In this document: piece by piece, positions 34,665 through 43,688 of the stretch
Layout: every line of letters begins with the position of its first letter
Numbering within the stretch: the stretch's first letter is position 1
DNA from: Xanthobacter sp. NM-59
Lineage (GTDB): Bacteria; Pseudomonadota; Alphaproteobacteria; Rhizobiales; Xanthobacteraceae
Assembly (NCBI RefSeq): GCF_021401125.1
Contig: NZ_JACBFQ010000001.1
Coordinates: 930,001-994,000, forward strand
Direction of reading: 5' to 3'
DNA: 64,000 nucleotides
Program-made: the position numbers and the translations under genes
The notes under the pieces: generated by a model
What the model saw: the letters and a program-made list of their open reading frames with translations, nothing else
Databases searched by the model: none
Told to the model about the DNA's origin: nothing

Positions 34665-36572
34665 ATGATGATGAGATCGCTTCTGCGCGGGGCCTTCCCG
34701 CTCCGGGCCGCTTCGCTCCTGGCCGCGCCATTCCTGCTTGCGCTGCTGGCCGTGGCGGGCGACGCATCGGCCGCCGGCGCTAAGCCGCTGAAGGCGGACG
34801 AAGCCTTCCGCCTCTCCGCCGAGCGCACCGCCGACGGCACGCTGTCCCTGGGCTGGCAGATCGCGCCCGGCACCTACCTCTATCGCGACAGCCTGAAGGC
34901 GGACCGCGCGGGCGCGCCCATCCAGCTCGCCACCTCTCCCGGCGAGGAGAAGGACGACCCGAACTTCGGCCCCGTGGAGGTCTATCACCGACAGGCCCAG
35001 GCGACCGCCGCCGGCCTGCCGGCCACGGGCGAGCTGAAAGTGTCATACCAAGGCTGCGCGGAAGCCGGCATCTGCTATCCGGTGGTGACACGCACCATCG
35101 ACCTCGCGACGCTGGACATCAAGGCGACCGGCGCCAGCTCGCCGCTCTCCGCGCCCTCCAGCGCCTGGACCTCATCCGCGACCTCCCCCGCGCGAAGCGA
35201 ACCGCCCGCCACCGCGGCGAAGGCGGGCGCATCCGGCCCTGTCAGCGCATCCCCGGCGTCGCCTCTTGCCGAGGCGGAGCCGCCGGCTGCTGGCGAGGGT
35301 ACTGCCGCCGCGCTGTTCGGCGGCAGCCTGGGCGTATTGCTGCTGGCCTTCCTTGGGTTCGGCCTGCTTTTGGCCTTCACCCCCTGCGTGTTTCCCATGC
35401 TGCCTATCCTGTCCGGCATACTGGCCGGTGGGGAAAGCCGGCCAGGCCCGGCGCGCGGGTTCGCCCTTTCGGCGGCCTACGGGCTCGCCATCGCCGCCGC
35501 CTATGGCGTGCTGGGGGTGGCGGCCGGCTGGTCCGGCGCCAACCTGCAGGCGGCCTTGCAGACCGAATGGGCGCTGGGCGCCATGGCGGTGGTGTTCCTG
35601 CTGCTCGCCCTCTCCATGTTCGGCCTGTTCGATCTGGCCTTGCCGTCCGCCCTCGCGGCCCGGCTGCCGCGCGGCGGCGGCGGTTCGCTCTCGGGCGCGG
35701 CGGCCCTGGGGTTCGCTTCGGCCCTGGTGGTGGGGCCCTGCGTCACGCCGCCCCTGGCCGCGGCCATGCTCTATGCCGCGCAGACGGGGGATGCCGCGCG
35801 CGGTGGCGCGGCCCTGTTCATGCTGGGCCTGGGCATGGGGCTGCCCTTGATCCTGGTGGGCACCTTCGGCGCGCGCGTGCTGCCGCGCTCAGGCCCCTGG
35901 CTGGTGCGCATCAAGCAGGTGTGCGGCGTGCTCTTCCTGGGCGTCGCGGCGGTGCTGGCCACCCGCCTCATGGCGCCGCCTGCAGCCCTGGCGCTATGGG
36001 GCGTCCTGGCGGTGGGCCTCGGCGTGTTCCTGGGCGGGCTCGACCGCAGCTGGCCGGGCCGCCCGCCGGCAGCCCGGCTCGCCAAGGCGGCGGGGGTGGT
36101 CGCGCTGATCTATGGTGCCGCCATGCTGGTGGGCGCCGCCGGCGGCGCGGGCGATCCGCTGCGCCCCCTCGCCTTCCTAAACGGCGGACCGCGCACGGCG
36201 ACGCCGCAGGCGGTGCAGGAAGCGCGCGTCTCCTCCCCCAAGGCGCTGGATGCGGCTTTCGCCCAGGCCAAGGCGGAGGGCCGGCCCGTGCTGGTCTCCT
36301 TCACGGCGGGCTGGTGCACGGTGTGCAAGTCCAATGAAGCGGTGATGGAGGAGCCCACGCTGCGCGACCGGCTGGCGCGCATGCCGCGCATCGCCGCCGA
36401 CGTAACCGAATATGGCGAGGGGGAGCGCGCGCTCATGTCCCGCTTCGCAGTGATCGGGCCGCCCACTTTGTTCCTGCTGGACCCCTCCGGCCAGGAGCTG
36501 CCCGGCTCCCGCATCGTCGGCGCGGTCACCCCTCAGGACATTGAAGGCCTGATGGCCAAGGCCGGGCTTTGA
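34665..36572 (+). CDS. dsbD: Thiol:disulfide interchange protein DsbD
   Basis: 635 residues from one of three consecutive ATG codons (34665, 34668, 34671). A signal peptide (about 1-37) leads into a periplasmic N-terminal domain with the redox pair Cys131/Cys137 (GCAEAGICYP). The membrane domain of about eight helices has its reactive cysteines in FTPCVFPM (Cys241) and VGPCVTPP (Cys359). A C-terminal thioredoxin domain carries WCTVC (Cys551, Cys554). It carries electrons from cytosolic thioredoxin to periplasmic reductases. A Ala/Ser/Pro-rich linker (about 155-215) is unusually long. It faces the two-component genes and precedes a DsbA-like gene. Confidence 0.95.
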   Translation: MMMRSLLRGAFPLRAASLLAAPFLLALLAVAGDASAAGAKPLKADEAFRLSAERTADGTLSLGWQIAPGTYLYRDSLKADRAGAPIQLATSPGEEKDDPNFGPVEVYHRQAQATAAGLPATGELKVSYQGCAEAGICYPVVTRTIDLATLDIKATGASSPLSAPSSAWTSSATSPARSEPPATAAKAGASGPVSASPASPLAEAEPPAAGEGTAAALFGGSLGVLLLAFLGFGLLLAFTPCVFPMLPILSGILAGGESRPGPARGFALSAAYGLAIAAAYGVLGVAAGWSGANLQAALQTEWALGAMAVVFLLLALSMFGLFDLALPSALAARLPRGGGGSLSGAAALGFASALVVGPCVTPPLAAAMLYAAQTGDAARGGAALFMLGLGMGLPLILVGTFGARVLPRSGPWLVRIKQVCGVLFLGVAAVLATRLMAPPAALALWGVLAVGLGVFLGGLDRSWPGRPPAARLAKAAGVVALIYGAAMLVGAAGGAGDPLRPLAFLNGGPRTATPQAVQEARVSSPKALDAAFAQAKAEGRPVLVSFTAGWCTVCKSNEAVMEEPTLRDRLARMPRIAADVTEYGEGERALMSRFAVIGPPTLFLLDPSGQELPGSRIVGAVTPQDIEGLMAKAGL

Positions 36573-36631
36573 GCACGGCCTTCCGAAAAACCGACAGCGC
36601 AATTTTCCAGAACACTCAACGGAGACCCCAC

Positions 36632-37261
36632 ATGCATCGCCGGGACTTCATCCGCCTTGCCGCCATGTCGCTTCTTCCTCCGGCCGTCATGGCCGGCACC
36701 GGTCGCGCGCTGGCGCAAAGCGTGGATGTGGAAGGCATTTTGCGCGATCCCGAGGCGCCCACCGCCGGGAACCCCAATGGCGACGTCACCATCGTCGCGT
36801 TCTTCGACTACAACTGCCCGTTCTGCAAGAAATCCGAGCCCGACCTCGCCCGCGTGGTGAAGGAGGATGGCAATATCCGCGTCGTCTACAAGGATTGGCC
36901 GATCCTCACCAAGGCTTCCGTCTATGGCGCGCAGCTCGCGCTCGCCGCCAAGTACCAGGACAAGTACCACGAGGTGCATGGTGCTCTCATGGCGATCCCC
37001 GGGCGCAAGATCCCCGAGGAGCAGATGCTGGAGGCGGTGAAGGCTTCCGGCGTGGACATGAACCGGCTCAACCTGGACCTTGCCCTGCATGGGCCGCAGA
37101 TCGCCGCGCAGCTGAAGCGCAACAATTCGCAGGCGGAATCCATTGGCCTGCAGGGTACGCCTACCTATCTGGTGGGCCCGCTGCTGGCCTCCACCCTCGA
37201 TTATGCGAGCTTCAAGCGCGCCATCGCCGAGGCCCGCCGCCGCCAGGCCGGTGGCCAGTGA
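36632..37261 (+). CDS. DsbA-family periplasmic thiol oxidoreductase
   Basis: 209 residues from ATG at 36632. The N-terminus RRDFIRLAAMSL resembles a twin-arginine signal, with cleavage likely after RALAQS near residue 30. The thioredoxin fold has the active site DYNCPFCKK (Cys62, Cys65) and a cis-Pro in QGTPTYLVG. Helical insertion between them is as in DsbA/BdbD-like proteins. Placed after dsbD, it may be a reductase or isomerase kept reduced by DsbD, or an oxidant. The predicted Tat export of a folded thioredoxin-like protein is unusual and would need testing. Confidence 0.88.
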   Translation: MHRRDFIRLAAMSLLPPAVMAGTGRALAQSVDVEGILRDPEAPTAGNPNGDVTIVAFFDYNCPFCKKSEPDLARVVKEDGNIRVVYKDWPILTKASVYGAQLALAAKYQDKYHEVHGALMAIPGRKIPEEQMLEAVKASGVDMNRLNLDLALHGPQIAAQLKRNNSQAESIGLQGTPTYLVGPLLASTLDYASFKRAIAEARRRQAGGQ

Positions 37262-37269
37262 GGGGAACC

Positions 37270-37950
37270 ATGGACCAGCGCTGCCCCACAATGCCCATGA
37301 CGCCCCGTCTCCTGCTCACCCTGTTGCTGCCCCTGGCCTTGGGCGCCTGCGTGACCGCCGCCCCCGATGGCGCCTCCAGCGGTGCCCGCCCGCGCCTTTC
37401 GCCCGCCGATGCCCAGCGCTACGGCGAGGTGCGCGACGGCGGCTACATCATTCCCGCCGCCGATCCGGAGGAGATGAAGACCCGCAACGTGCGCCAGCTC
37501 GTGAACGACCCCACCGGCCAGACGCCTGGCACCCTGGTGGTGGATCCAAAGAATCGCTTCCTCTATCTGGTGCAGGAGAACGGCAAGGCGCTGCGCTATG
37601 GCGTCGGCGTGGGCAAGGCGGGCATGGAGTTTTCCGGCACCGCCAGCGTGGGCTACAAGCGCGAATGGCCGAGCTGGCGGCCCACCAACGCCATGATCGC
37701 CCGCGAGCCCAAGAAATACGAGCCCTGGTCCGGCGGCATGGCGGGCGGCACGGACAACCCGCTGGGGGCCCGCGCGCTCTACCTGTACAAGGGCGGGCAG
37801 GACACGCTCTACCGCATCCATGGTACCAACGAGCCCTGGTCCATCGGCGAGGCGGTCTCCTCCGGCTGCATCCGCATGATGAACCAGGACATCATCGACC
37901 TTTATGGGCGCGTACCCAACGGCGCGAAGGTGGTGGTGCTGCCCATGTAG
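37270..37950 (+). CDS. L,D-transpeptidase (YkuD), predicted lipoprotein
   Basis: 226 residues. A lipobox LGAC (Cys27) after a hydrophobic stretch predicts membrane anchoring. The YkuD domain (about 85-226) begins TLVVDPKNRFLYLVQ and ends with the catalytic motif HGTNEPW...SSGCIRM (His184, Cys200). These enzymes make 3-3 cross-links in peptidoglycan or attach proteins to it. The active-site Cys must be kept reduced in the periplasm, which links the gene functionally to the dsbD and DsbA-like genes directly upstream; the spacing to the latter is only 8 bases. Confidence 0.92.
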   Translation: MDQRCPTMPMTPRLLLTLLLPLALGACVTAAPDGASSGARPRLSPADAQRYGEVRDGGYIIPAADPEEMKTRNVRQLVNDPTGQTPGTLVVDPKNRFLYLVQENGKALRYGVGVGKAGMEFSGTASVGYKREWPSWRPTNAMIAREPKKYEPWSGGMAGGTDNPLGARALYLYKGGQDTLYRIHGTNEPWSIGEAVSSGCIRMMNQDIIDLYGRVPNGAKVVVLPM

Positions 37951-38067
37951 CACCACCCGCCCGCCCGGCGGCCTCACACAGGCACCGGCTCCCCCTTGAC
38001 GCGGCGCAGCGAAGCAGCCTTGGCTGTGCCGTGGGGCAGGCGCGCGAGGCGCCTCGCGCAGCAGGGA

Positions 38068-39327
38068 ATGGGCCGCACCGTGCCTCGTGAGACATCCAGT
38101 ATTCCGGACCTGATCGCCACCACCACCGAGCTGCTCTTCCTTAACGGGCAAGCCTCTGAAAGCACCGGCGATTCCATCCGCCGGCTCGGCAATGCGCTGG
38201 GCGTGAAGGTGGACCTGCTGTTGCGCTGGGGCGAGGTGGTGCTGTTTGTGGAGGGCCACCCCGCGCCCATCATCCTGGCGGTGAAGCCCACCAGCGTGGA
38301 CATGGGCCGGGTGGCCGCGGTGCTGCACCTCATCGATGAGGTGGCCGCCGGCCGGATGACCCCGGACACCTACGCCGCCGAGCTGGAAGACGTGACGCGC
38401 ATGCCGCCGGTGAACGTGTTCCGCTTTGCAGCGCTGGCGGCGGCGGGCGCGGCCGCCCTGGGGGTGATCTTCGGCGCGGTCACCTTCGCCACCATCGCGG
38501 TGATCGCCTTCAGTGCCGGTTGCGGCGCCCTGCTGCGGCGCGCGGTGTCCCACCTGTCCCGCAACCCGCTCATGCAGCCATTCACGGCCGCCTTGTTCGC
38601 CGGCGTCACCGGGGTGCTGGCCATTCATGCGGGCATCGGGGTCGACCCGCGGCTGGTCCTGGTCTGTCCCTGCATGGTGCTGGTGCCGGGCCCCCACGTG
38701 CTCAACGGCACCATCGATCTGGCACGGGCGCGCATCACCATCGGCTCGGCGCGGCTGGTGTTCGCCGGCCTCGTGGTGCTGATGATCTGCGCCGGCCTGC
38801 TGCTTGGCCTCACCGTGGGCAACATTGACCTGCCGAATGCCGGCCCGGCCACCGTGGTGCCGTGGTATCGCGACGTTCTCGCCGCCGGCATCGCCGTCGC
38901 GGCCTATGGCACTTTCTTCAACATGCCCTGGCGCATGCTTCCGGTGCCCGTCCTGGTGGGCATGCTGGCCCATGGCGGGCGATGGGCGTTGCTGGGCGCC
39001 GGGGTGAACCTTGCCGCCGCCAGCCTTGCCGCCTGCTTCATCGTGGGGCTCATCGCCGCCCCGCTCGCGAGCCGCCTGCGCTATCCGTTCGCCGGCTTCT
39101 CGTTCGCGGCGGTAGTGTCCATGGTGCCCGGCGTGTTCCTGTTCGAATCCGCGGCCTCTCTGGTGGAGCTCACCACCCACGGGACGGATGCCTCGGCCCA
39201 GCTCCTGGTGAGCGCCACCGTGAACGGCATCACCGCGCTCCTCATCGTCCTCGCCATGACCGTGGGGCTGATCGTGCCCAAGATGATGTTCGAGCGCCAC
39301 CGGAGCGGCCCGCGCAAGATCGGCTGA
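38068..39327 (+). CDS. ThrE-family threonine/serine exporter
   Basis: About 419 residues from ATG at 38068; a TTG-started form from 37996 is possible. The N-terminal cytosolic domain (SIPDLIATTTELLFLNGQ, then VEGHPAPIILAVKP) is the ThrE/DUF1212 domain, and the C-terminal half has about ten membrane helices. The polar GIGVDPRLVLVCPCMVLVPGPHVLNG segment (key V-P-G-P-H-x-L-N-G) is the conserved motif between the halves. Family members export threonine and serine by proton-motive force. It stands alone after the envelope cluster; the substrate here is inferred from the family. Confidence 0.88.
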   Translation: MGRTVPRETSSIPDLIATTTELLFLNGQASESTGDSIRRLGNALGVKVDLLLRWGEVVLFVEGHPAPIILAVKPTSVDMGRVAAVLHLIDEVAAGRMTPDTYAAELEDVTRMPPVNVFRFAALAAAGAAALGVIFGAVTFATIAVIAFSAGCGALLRRAVSHLSRNPLMQPFTAALFAGVTGVLAIHAGIGVDPRLVLVCPCMVLVPGPHVLNGTIDLARARITIGSARLVFAGLVVLMICAGLLLGLTVGNIDLPNAGPATVVPWYRDVLAAGIAVAAYGTFFNMPWRMLPVPVLVGMLAHGGRWALLGAGVNLAAASLAACFIVGLIAAPLASRLRYPFAGFSFAAVVSMVPGVFLFESAASLVELTTHGTDASAQLLVSATVNGITALLIVLAMTVGLIVPKMMFERHRSGPRKIG

Positions 39328-39432
39328 CCTCGGCCCGATGACGCTGGGAAACCGATAGGGAACCGACGCGGCGTCATCGGCGTTGCAGGGGGTGCCGCCG
39401 GCCCAAAGGCGGCCCACCGCGCGAGGCAGGCC

Positions 39433-39684
39433 ATGGCAGATGCTCAGATCGGCTGGATCGCCGCCATCATCATCGGCGGCATAGCGGGCTGGATCGCCTC
39501 CGCTCTCATGAAGAGCGAGAACGGACTGCTTCTCAACGTCATCCTGGGGGTGTTGGGGGCGGCGGTGGCGAGCGTCCTGTTCGGCGTCCTGGGCATCAGC
39601 TTCGGCGGCTGGATCGGCTACCTTGTGGCGGGCATCATCGGAGCCTGCATCCTCATCGTTGGATCGCGGGCCGTCCGCCGATAG
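39433..39684 (+). CDS. GlsB/YeaQ/YmgE-family small membrane protein
   Basis: 83 residues, three hydrophobic helices with many Gly: GWIAAIIIGGIAGWIAS, LLLNVILGVLGAAVASVLF and GYLVAGIIGACILIVG. This matches the transglycosylase-associated (Tgl) family of small stress-induced inner-membrane proteins, whose molecular role is unclear. It stands alone between the exporter and the glycan cluster. Confidence 0.9.
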   Translation: MADAQIGWIAAIIIGGIAGWIASALMKSENGLLLNVILGVLGAAVASVLFGVLGISFGGWIGYLVAGIIGACILIVGSRAVRR

Positions 39685-39823
39685 GCGCGCGGGGTGGCGC
39701 AAAGTCACCCATAAGGTCATCCATTAGGTCAGCCACAAGCAATCAAGAGCGCGTAAAGAGCCTCGTTCAGATCATAGGGCGGGCTGGAGACAGGTCGTGG
39801 CCTGCTCCAGGGGACGGACGGGC

Positions 39824-40597
39824 ATGAAGGTCGTGATTTTGGCCGGTGGGCGGGGCACGCGCCTGGCGGAGGAAACCAGCGTGCGGCCAAAGCCGCTGGT
39901 CGAGATCGGCGACAAGCCGATCCTCTGGCACATCATGAGCATCTATGCCCATTACGGCTTCATCGATTTCATCGTATGCGCCGGCTACAAGGGCTACCAG
40001 ATCAAAGAATACTTCGCGAACATGGTGCTCCACCACTCCGACGTGACGGTGGATCTGGGGCGCAATGTCGTCCACTACCATCAGCGCGATACGCCGGACT
40101 GGCGGGTGAGCATCGTCGACACCGGCCTCGACACCCAGACCGGCGGGCGCCTGAAGCGCATCGGGCGTTACCTCACCCCCGGTGAGCCCTTCTGCATGAC
40201 CTATGGCGACGGCGTCGCCAACGTGGATGTGGCGAAGGAGATGGCCTTCCACCGCGCCCACGGCCTCAAGGCCACCATGTGCGCCGTCGCGCCGCCAGCC
40301 CGCTTCGGCGCCGTGGCCATCGAGGACGACCGCGTCAGCACCTTCGTGGAGAAGCCCACCAACGGCAACCAGCGCATCAATGGCGGCTTCTTCATCCTGG
40401 AACCCGAGGTTCTCGACCTCGTGGACGGCGACGACACCATCTGGGAGCGCCAGCCGCTGGAGCGTCTGGCGGCGGAAGGCCAGCTCGCCGCCTATTCCCA
40501 TGACGGCTTCTGGCAACCCATGGACACGCTGCGCGAGCGCATGCAGCTCGAAGACATGTGGAACAGCGGCCGCGCGCCCTGGAAGGTCTGGGCGTGA
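39824..40597 (+). CDS. rfbF: Glucose-1-phosphate cytidylyltransferase
   Basis: 257 residues from ATG at 39824 (MKVVILAGGRGTRL). It has the nucleotidyltransferase signature G-G-R-G-T-R-L with the Lys in RPKPLVEIGDKPI, and later CMTYGDGVANVD, whose Asp binds metal, and INGGFFILEPEV. It makes CDP-glucose from CTP and glucose-1-phosphate, the first step to CDP-linked 3,6-dideoxyhexoses and related sugars. It starts a plus-strand glycan cluster. The next enzyme of that route, CDP-glucose 4,6-dehydratase, is not found in this window. Confidence 0.95.
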   Translation: MKVVILAGGRGTRLAEETSVRPKPLVEIGDKPILWHIMSIYAHYGFIDFIVCAGYKGYQIKEYFANMVLHHSDVTVDLGRNVVHYHQRDTPDWRVSIVDTGLDTQTGGRLKRIGRYLTPGEPFCMTYGDGVANVDVAKEMAFHRAHGLKATMCAVAPPARFGAVAIEDDRVSTFVEKPTNGNQRINGGFFILEPEVLDLVDGDDTIWERQPLERLAAEGQLAAYSHDGFWQPMDTLRERMQLEDMWNSGRAPWKVWA

Positions 40598-40679
40598 CCC
40601 CATCCCGCCCCCGCCGTGGACCCGCGTCCCGGCCCCGCTCCACCGCGCCGGTGCACTCCGGAGCGGAGCGCGGCGCCCT

Positions 40680-41210
40680 ATGAAATTCGTTCCCACCACC
40701 GTGGACGGCGTCATGCTCGTGGAGGTGACGCCGTTCGAGGACGAGCGCGGCCTTTTCGCGCGGACCTTCTGCGCCGACACGTTCCGCGCGCACGGGCTGA
40801 TGGACCGCTTCGTCCACGCCAACACCTCCTGGAATCCGCGCAAGGGCACCCTGCGCGGCCTGCATCTCCAGGCCCCGCCCCGCGCCGACGCGAAGCTGGT
40901 GCGCGCGGTGCGCGGGCGCATCTTCGATGTGGCCGTGGACCTGCGCCCCACCTCCACCACCTACCTCAACTGGACGGCGGCCGAGCTCAGCGCCGAGCGG
41001 CGCAACGCCCTTTATATTCCAGAGGGTTGTGCCCACGGTTTTCTCACCCTTGAGGATGAGACCGAGGTGTTCTACCTCCACTCCGAGGTTTACGTTCCCG
41101 ACCTCGCCCGCACTTACCGCTGGAACGACCCCGCCTTCGGCGTGGACTGGCCGGCGGCACCCACGACCATCTCGGCCCGCGATGCCGCAGCGGAGGATTA
41201 CCAGCCATGA
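40680..41210 (+). CDS. RmlC-like sugar-nucleotide 3,5-epimerase
   Basis: 176 residues, normal RmlC length. Family elements are FEDERGLFARTF, TSWNPRKGTLRGLHLQ (with the catalytic His of L-R-G-L-H), VRGRIFDVAVDLR, and YIPEGCAHGFLTL. Members epimerise 4-keto-6-deoxy sugars bound to dTDP or, in some clusters, to CDP. Adjacency to a CDP-glucose synthase gene favours a CDP-sugar substrate here, but that is inferred. The stop overlaps the start of the next glycosyltransferase gene (ATGA, 41207-41210). Confidence 0.88.
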   Translation: MKFVPTTVDGVMLVEVTPFEDERGLFARTFCADTFRAHGLMDRFVHANTSWNPRKGTLRGLHLQAPPRADAKLVRAVRGRIFDVAVDLRPTSTTYLNWTAAELSAERRNALYIPEGCAHGFLTLEDETEVFYLHSEVYVPDLARTYRWNDPAFGVDWPAAPTTISARDAAAEDYQP

Positions 41211-42505
41211 TCGGCACTTTCATTCCGGAAATTCTGCCCTCCGCCAAGCAGGAGAGCGCCCAGGACGTCACGCTCAGCATCTGCGTGCCGACCTATAATC
41301 GCGCGCCGTTCCTGGAATACCTCCTGCCGCAGATCAAGACCTGGGGCGAGAGCTGGGACTTCACCTTTGAAGTCGTGGTGTCGGACAATCATTCGACGGA
41401 CAACACCGCCGAGGTGGTGGAGCGCTTTCGGGCCGAAGGGCTGCCGATCCGCTACTTCCTGCAGGAAGAGAACAAGCTTCTCTCCAATCTGATCAGCGCA
41501 TTTCACCGTGCCTGCGGCAAGTATGTGATCTACCTGGCCGACGATGACCTCATCCTGCCCGAGGCGCTGGCGGACACCATTCACTTCCTGCAGAACAACC
41601 CCGAGGTCTGCGCCTGCTACACGCCCTGGGAACTCTTCGACGACCTCAACAAGGTGCCGAAGGGAACCTTCTATACGCAGCCGGACGACCTCAAGGTGTT
41701 CAAGCCGGGCGATGAGGCCGATCTGATCGGCTATGTCATCGAGCACCACATCTTCCCGGAAATCGCGGTCTATCGGGCTGATGCCATTCGGCGGATCGTC
41801 ACGGTGCCGCGCTTCTGCTACTGGGCCTTCAGCTATCTCACCACCCTTTCGGCGCTGGGTCCGGTCGCCTTCCGGCGGTCCGTATACTACCGCTCCGTCA
41901 CGCTGACCCCGGTCATGCCCGAGCGCACCCAATGGGGTCTCGATGATGCCATGACCATCTGGGACAATTACCGTGGTGGCATCGAGTACATGATGTTCAA
42001 CCTGATGCGTCGCCACAAGGTCGCCGCGACGGATGATATGCGGAAATCCCTCCGCGGCCTGATCGATTACTTCGTCGAGCAGCGCATGCGGGTGGCCATT
42101 CGCCTGTGGCTGCTGCGCAAGGACTATATCCGGGCCTATGAGCTCATCTGCCGGCTCTCTTATCTTGACCCCAGCATCATCAGCAGCTTCGAAAATCTGG
42201 AGAGGCTGCCTCTGCTCGTGATGGCGCAGACCCTCGCCCGCTTCGCCAATGGCATTGCGGAAGTGGAACGGCTGGTGGTGGCCGGGGTGGAGGATGGCCA
42301 GGCCCTCGGCAAGCTGCTGCGGGACGCCGGCCTTGAGCGGCGCATTTTGGTGATCCCGCCGCCCGCCACCCCTTCCGAGAAGAACCTGCGCACGAGCGTG
42401 GTGTTCCTCGCCAACGACAGCTTGCGCCAGGGCTTCCTGGACCAGGGCTACGCGCCGGGCCTGATCGTCAGCGAGCGGGACATCCGCGGCTCCGTCCTGC
42501 TGTAA
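41207..42505 (+). CDS. Family 2 glycosyltransferase
   Basis: 432 residues. A GT-A domain begins near residue 24 with LSICVPTYNRAPFLEYLL, continues through VVVSDNHSTDNTAEVVE, and has the metal-binding DxD-like YLADDDLILP. The C-terminal half (about 240-432) is helical and not recognisable. No membrane helix is seen, so it acts on the cytosolic face. It is translationally coupled to the epimerase gene and likely transfers the sugar that the cluster makes. Donor and acceptor are unknown. Confidence 0.9.
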   Translation: MIGTFIPEILPSAKQESAQDVTLSICVPTYNRAPFLEYLLPQIKTWGESWDFTFEVVVSDNHSTDNTAEVVERFRAEGLPIRYFLQEENKLLSNLISAFHRACGKYVIYLADDDLILPEALADTIHFLQNNPEVCACYTPWELFDDLNKVPKGTFYTQPDDLKVFKPGDEADLIGYVIEHHIFPEIAVYRADAIRRIVTVPRFCYWAFSYLTTLSALGPVAFRRSVYYRSVTLTPVMPERTQWGLDDAMTIWDNYRGGIEYMMFNLMRRHKVAATDDMRKSLRGLIDYFVEQRMRVAIRLWLLRKDYIRAYELICRLSYLDPSIISSFENLERLPLLVMAQTLARFANGIAEVERLVVAGVEDGQALGKLLRDAGLERRILVIPPPATPSEKNLRTSVVFLANDSLRQGFLDQGYAPGLIVSERDIRGSVLL

Positions 42506-42525
42506 GCGCCTTCCGGGCCGGCGTC

Positions 42526-43416
42526 TCAGGACGGTTCTGGCCAGAGGTTGCACACACCGACCACGACCGGCGGATCCCCCGGCCGTGGCGGCGCGCTCCC
42601 GAACTCCAGAAGATCGGGGCGGCCGAGGGCTCTCGCCGTGCGCTCCGCCAGCTCACGAACGGTCACGGGCACGCCCGAGCAGATGTTGATGGCTCCCGGC
42701 TGGCCCGTCTCGACGATGCGGGCCACCATGGCGCCCGCCTCCGCCACATCGAGGAAATCGCGCACCTGGGTGCCCGCCGAAAGGCGCGCCACCTCGCCCG
42801 CCGCGAGACGGGCGCGGATATAGGCGACGAGGCGCCGCTCGTCCTCCCCCTCGCCATGAAGATAGAACAGGCGCGCCCAGGAAAAGACGGTGCCGCCAGC
42901 GGCCTCGCCGGCAAAGAAGGCGGACAGGGTCTGGTAGAGCGCCAGCTTCGCGGTGGCATAGAGGCTGGCGGGCGCGAGCGGCGCATCGACGCTCAGGTGG
43001 TCGGACGGCAGGGCATATTCAAAGCAGGTGCCGACGCCAATCACATGCCCCACCCCCGCCTCGGCGGCGCCGCGCGCCAGGGCGAGACCGCCGCGAAGGC
43101 AGTCCAGGTTGAGCGGCGAGGCGAGATAGAGGCCGGGCGTGGCGACCCATGCCGCATGGATGACGGCATCCATTCCGGCCGTGGTCGACGCCCAGAACGA
43201 CGCATCGTGCGCAAACAGGTCCGCCGTCTCCACCACGTCGGCCGGAGCCGAGAGGCGGTGCGCCGTGCCAGTCCTCACCACGGCTTTCACGCGATGGCCC
43301 CGAGCCACCAGCGCCCGGTGAATCTGCCGGCCAACAAAGCCCGTGGCCCCGGTGAGGAGAACGCGGCGGGCGCCATCACGCTGCGAGAAAGCGGTTTCGG
43401 GCCGGTCGGAAGACAT
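42526..43416 (-). CDS. NAD(P)-dependent epimerase/dehydratase (extended SDR)
   Basis: 296 residues from ATG at 43414-43416 with GAGAGGA upstream. The Rossmann motif is LLTGATGFVGRQIH (G-x-x-G-x-x-G), and the catalytic pair is in LYATAKLAL (Tyr-x-x-x-Lys), with Ser/Thr in VIGVGTCFEY. It belongs to the sugar-nucleotide SDR group. It is on the strand opposite to the rest of the glycan cluster, converging on the glycosyltransferase gene (20-base gap). It could reduce or epimerise the CDP-4-keto sugar, but it is not a clear 4,6-dehydratase. Substrate unknown. Confidence 0.88.
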   Translation of the reverse strand: MSSDRPETAFSQRDGARRVLLTGATGFVGRQIHRALVARGHRVKAVVRTGTAHRLSAPADVVETADLFAHDASFWASTTAGMDAVIHAAWVATPGLYLASPLNLDCLRGGLALARGAAEAGVGHVIGVGTCFEYALPSDHLSVDAPLAPASLYATAKLALYQTLSAFFAGEAAGGTVFSWARLFYLHGEGEDERRLVAYIRARLAAGEVARLSAGTQVRDFLDVAEAGAMVARIVETGQPGAINICSGVPVTVRELAERTARALGRPDLLEFGSAPPRPGDPPVVVGVCNLWPEPS

Positions 43417-43688
43417 GCGGGGGACATCCTCTCGGGTCGGAGTTCGGGGCACCTGCTTATGGCGGAAGCGGATGGCGCGAAGCTGGCGCCCGCGGGGACG
43501 GGCGCAGGGGTAGCGAACGCACAAGGCCGGCGACAGCCTCCCCGTTCATGGTCCCGCAGCGGGGCCACAACCCATGCCCGCCATGATGAGGAAACGAGAG
43601 CAGAAGCCATGACCGCGCCCGATCCGGCTGCCCTCGTTTCAGGGCCCCAGGCGTCCACGGGGCCCACCCCCCATCGGGGACGCGCCTG

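Noticed and set aside
37201-39720. An 839-residue open frame antisense to the L,D-transpeptidase and ThrE genes
   Set aside because: Same shadow composition; the overlapping plus-strand proteins have clear family motifs.
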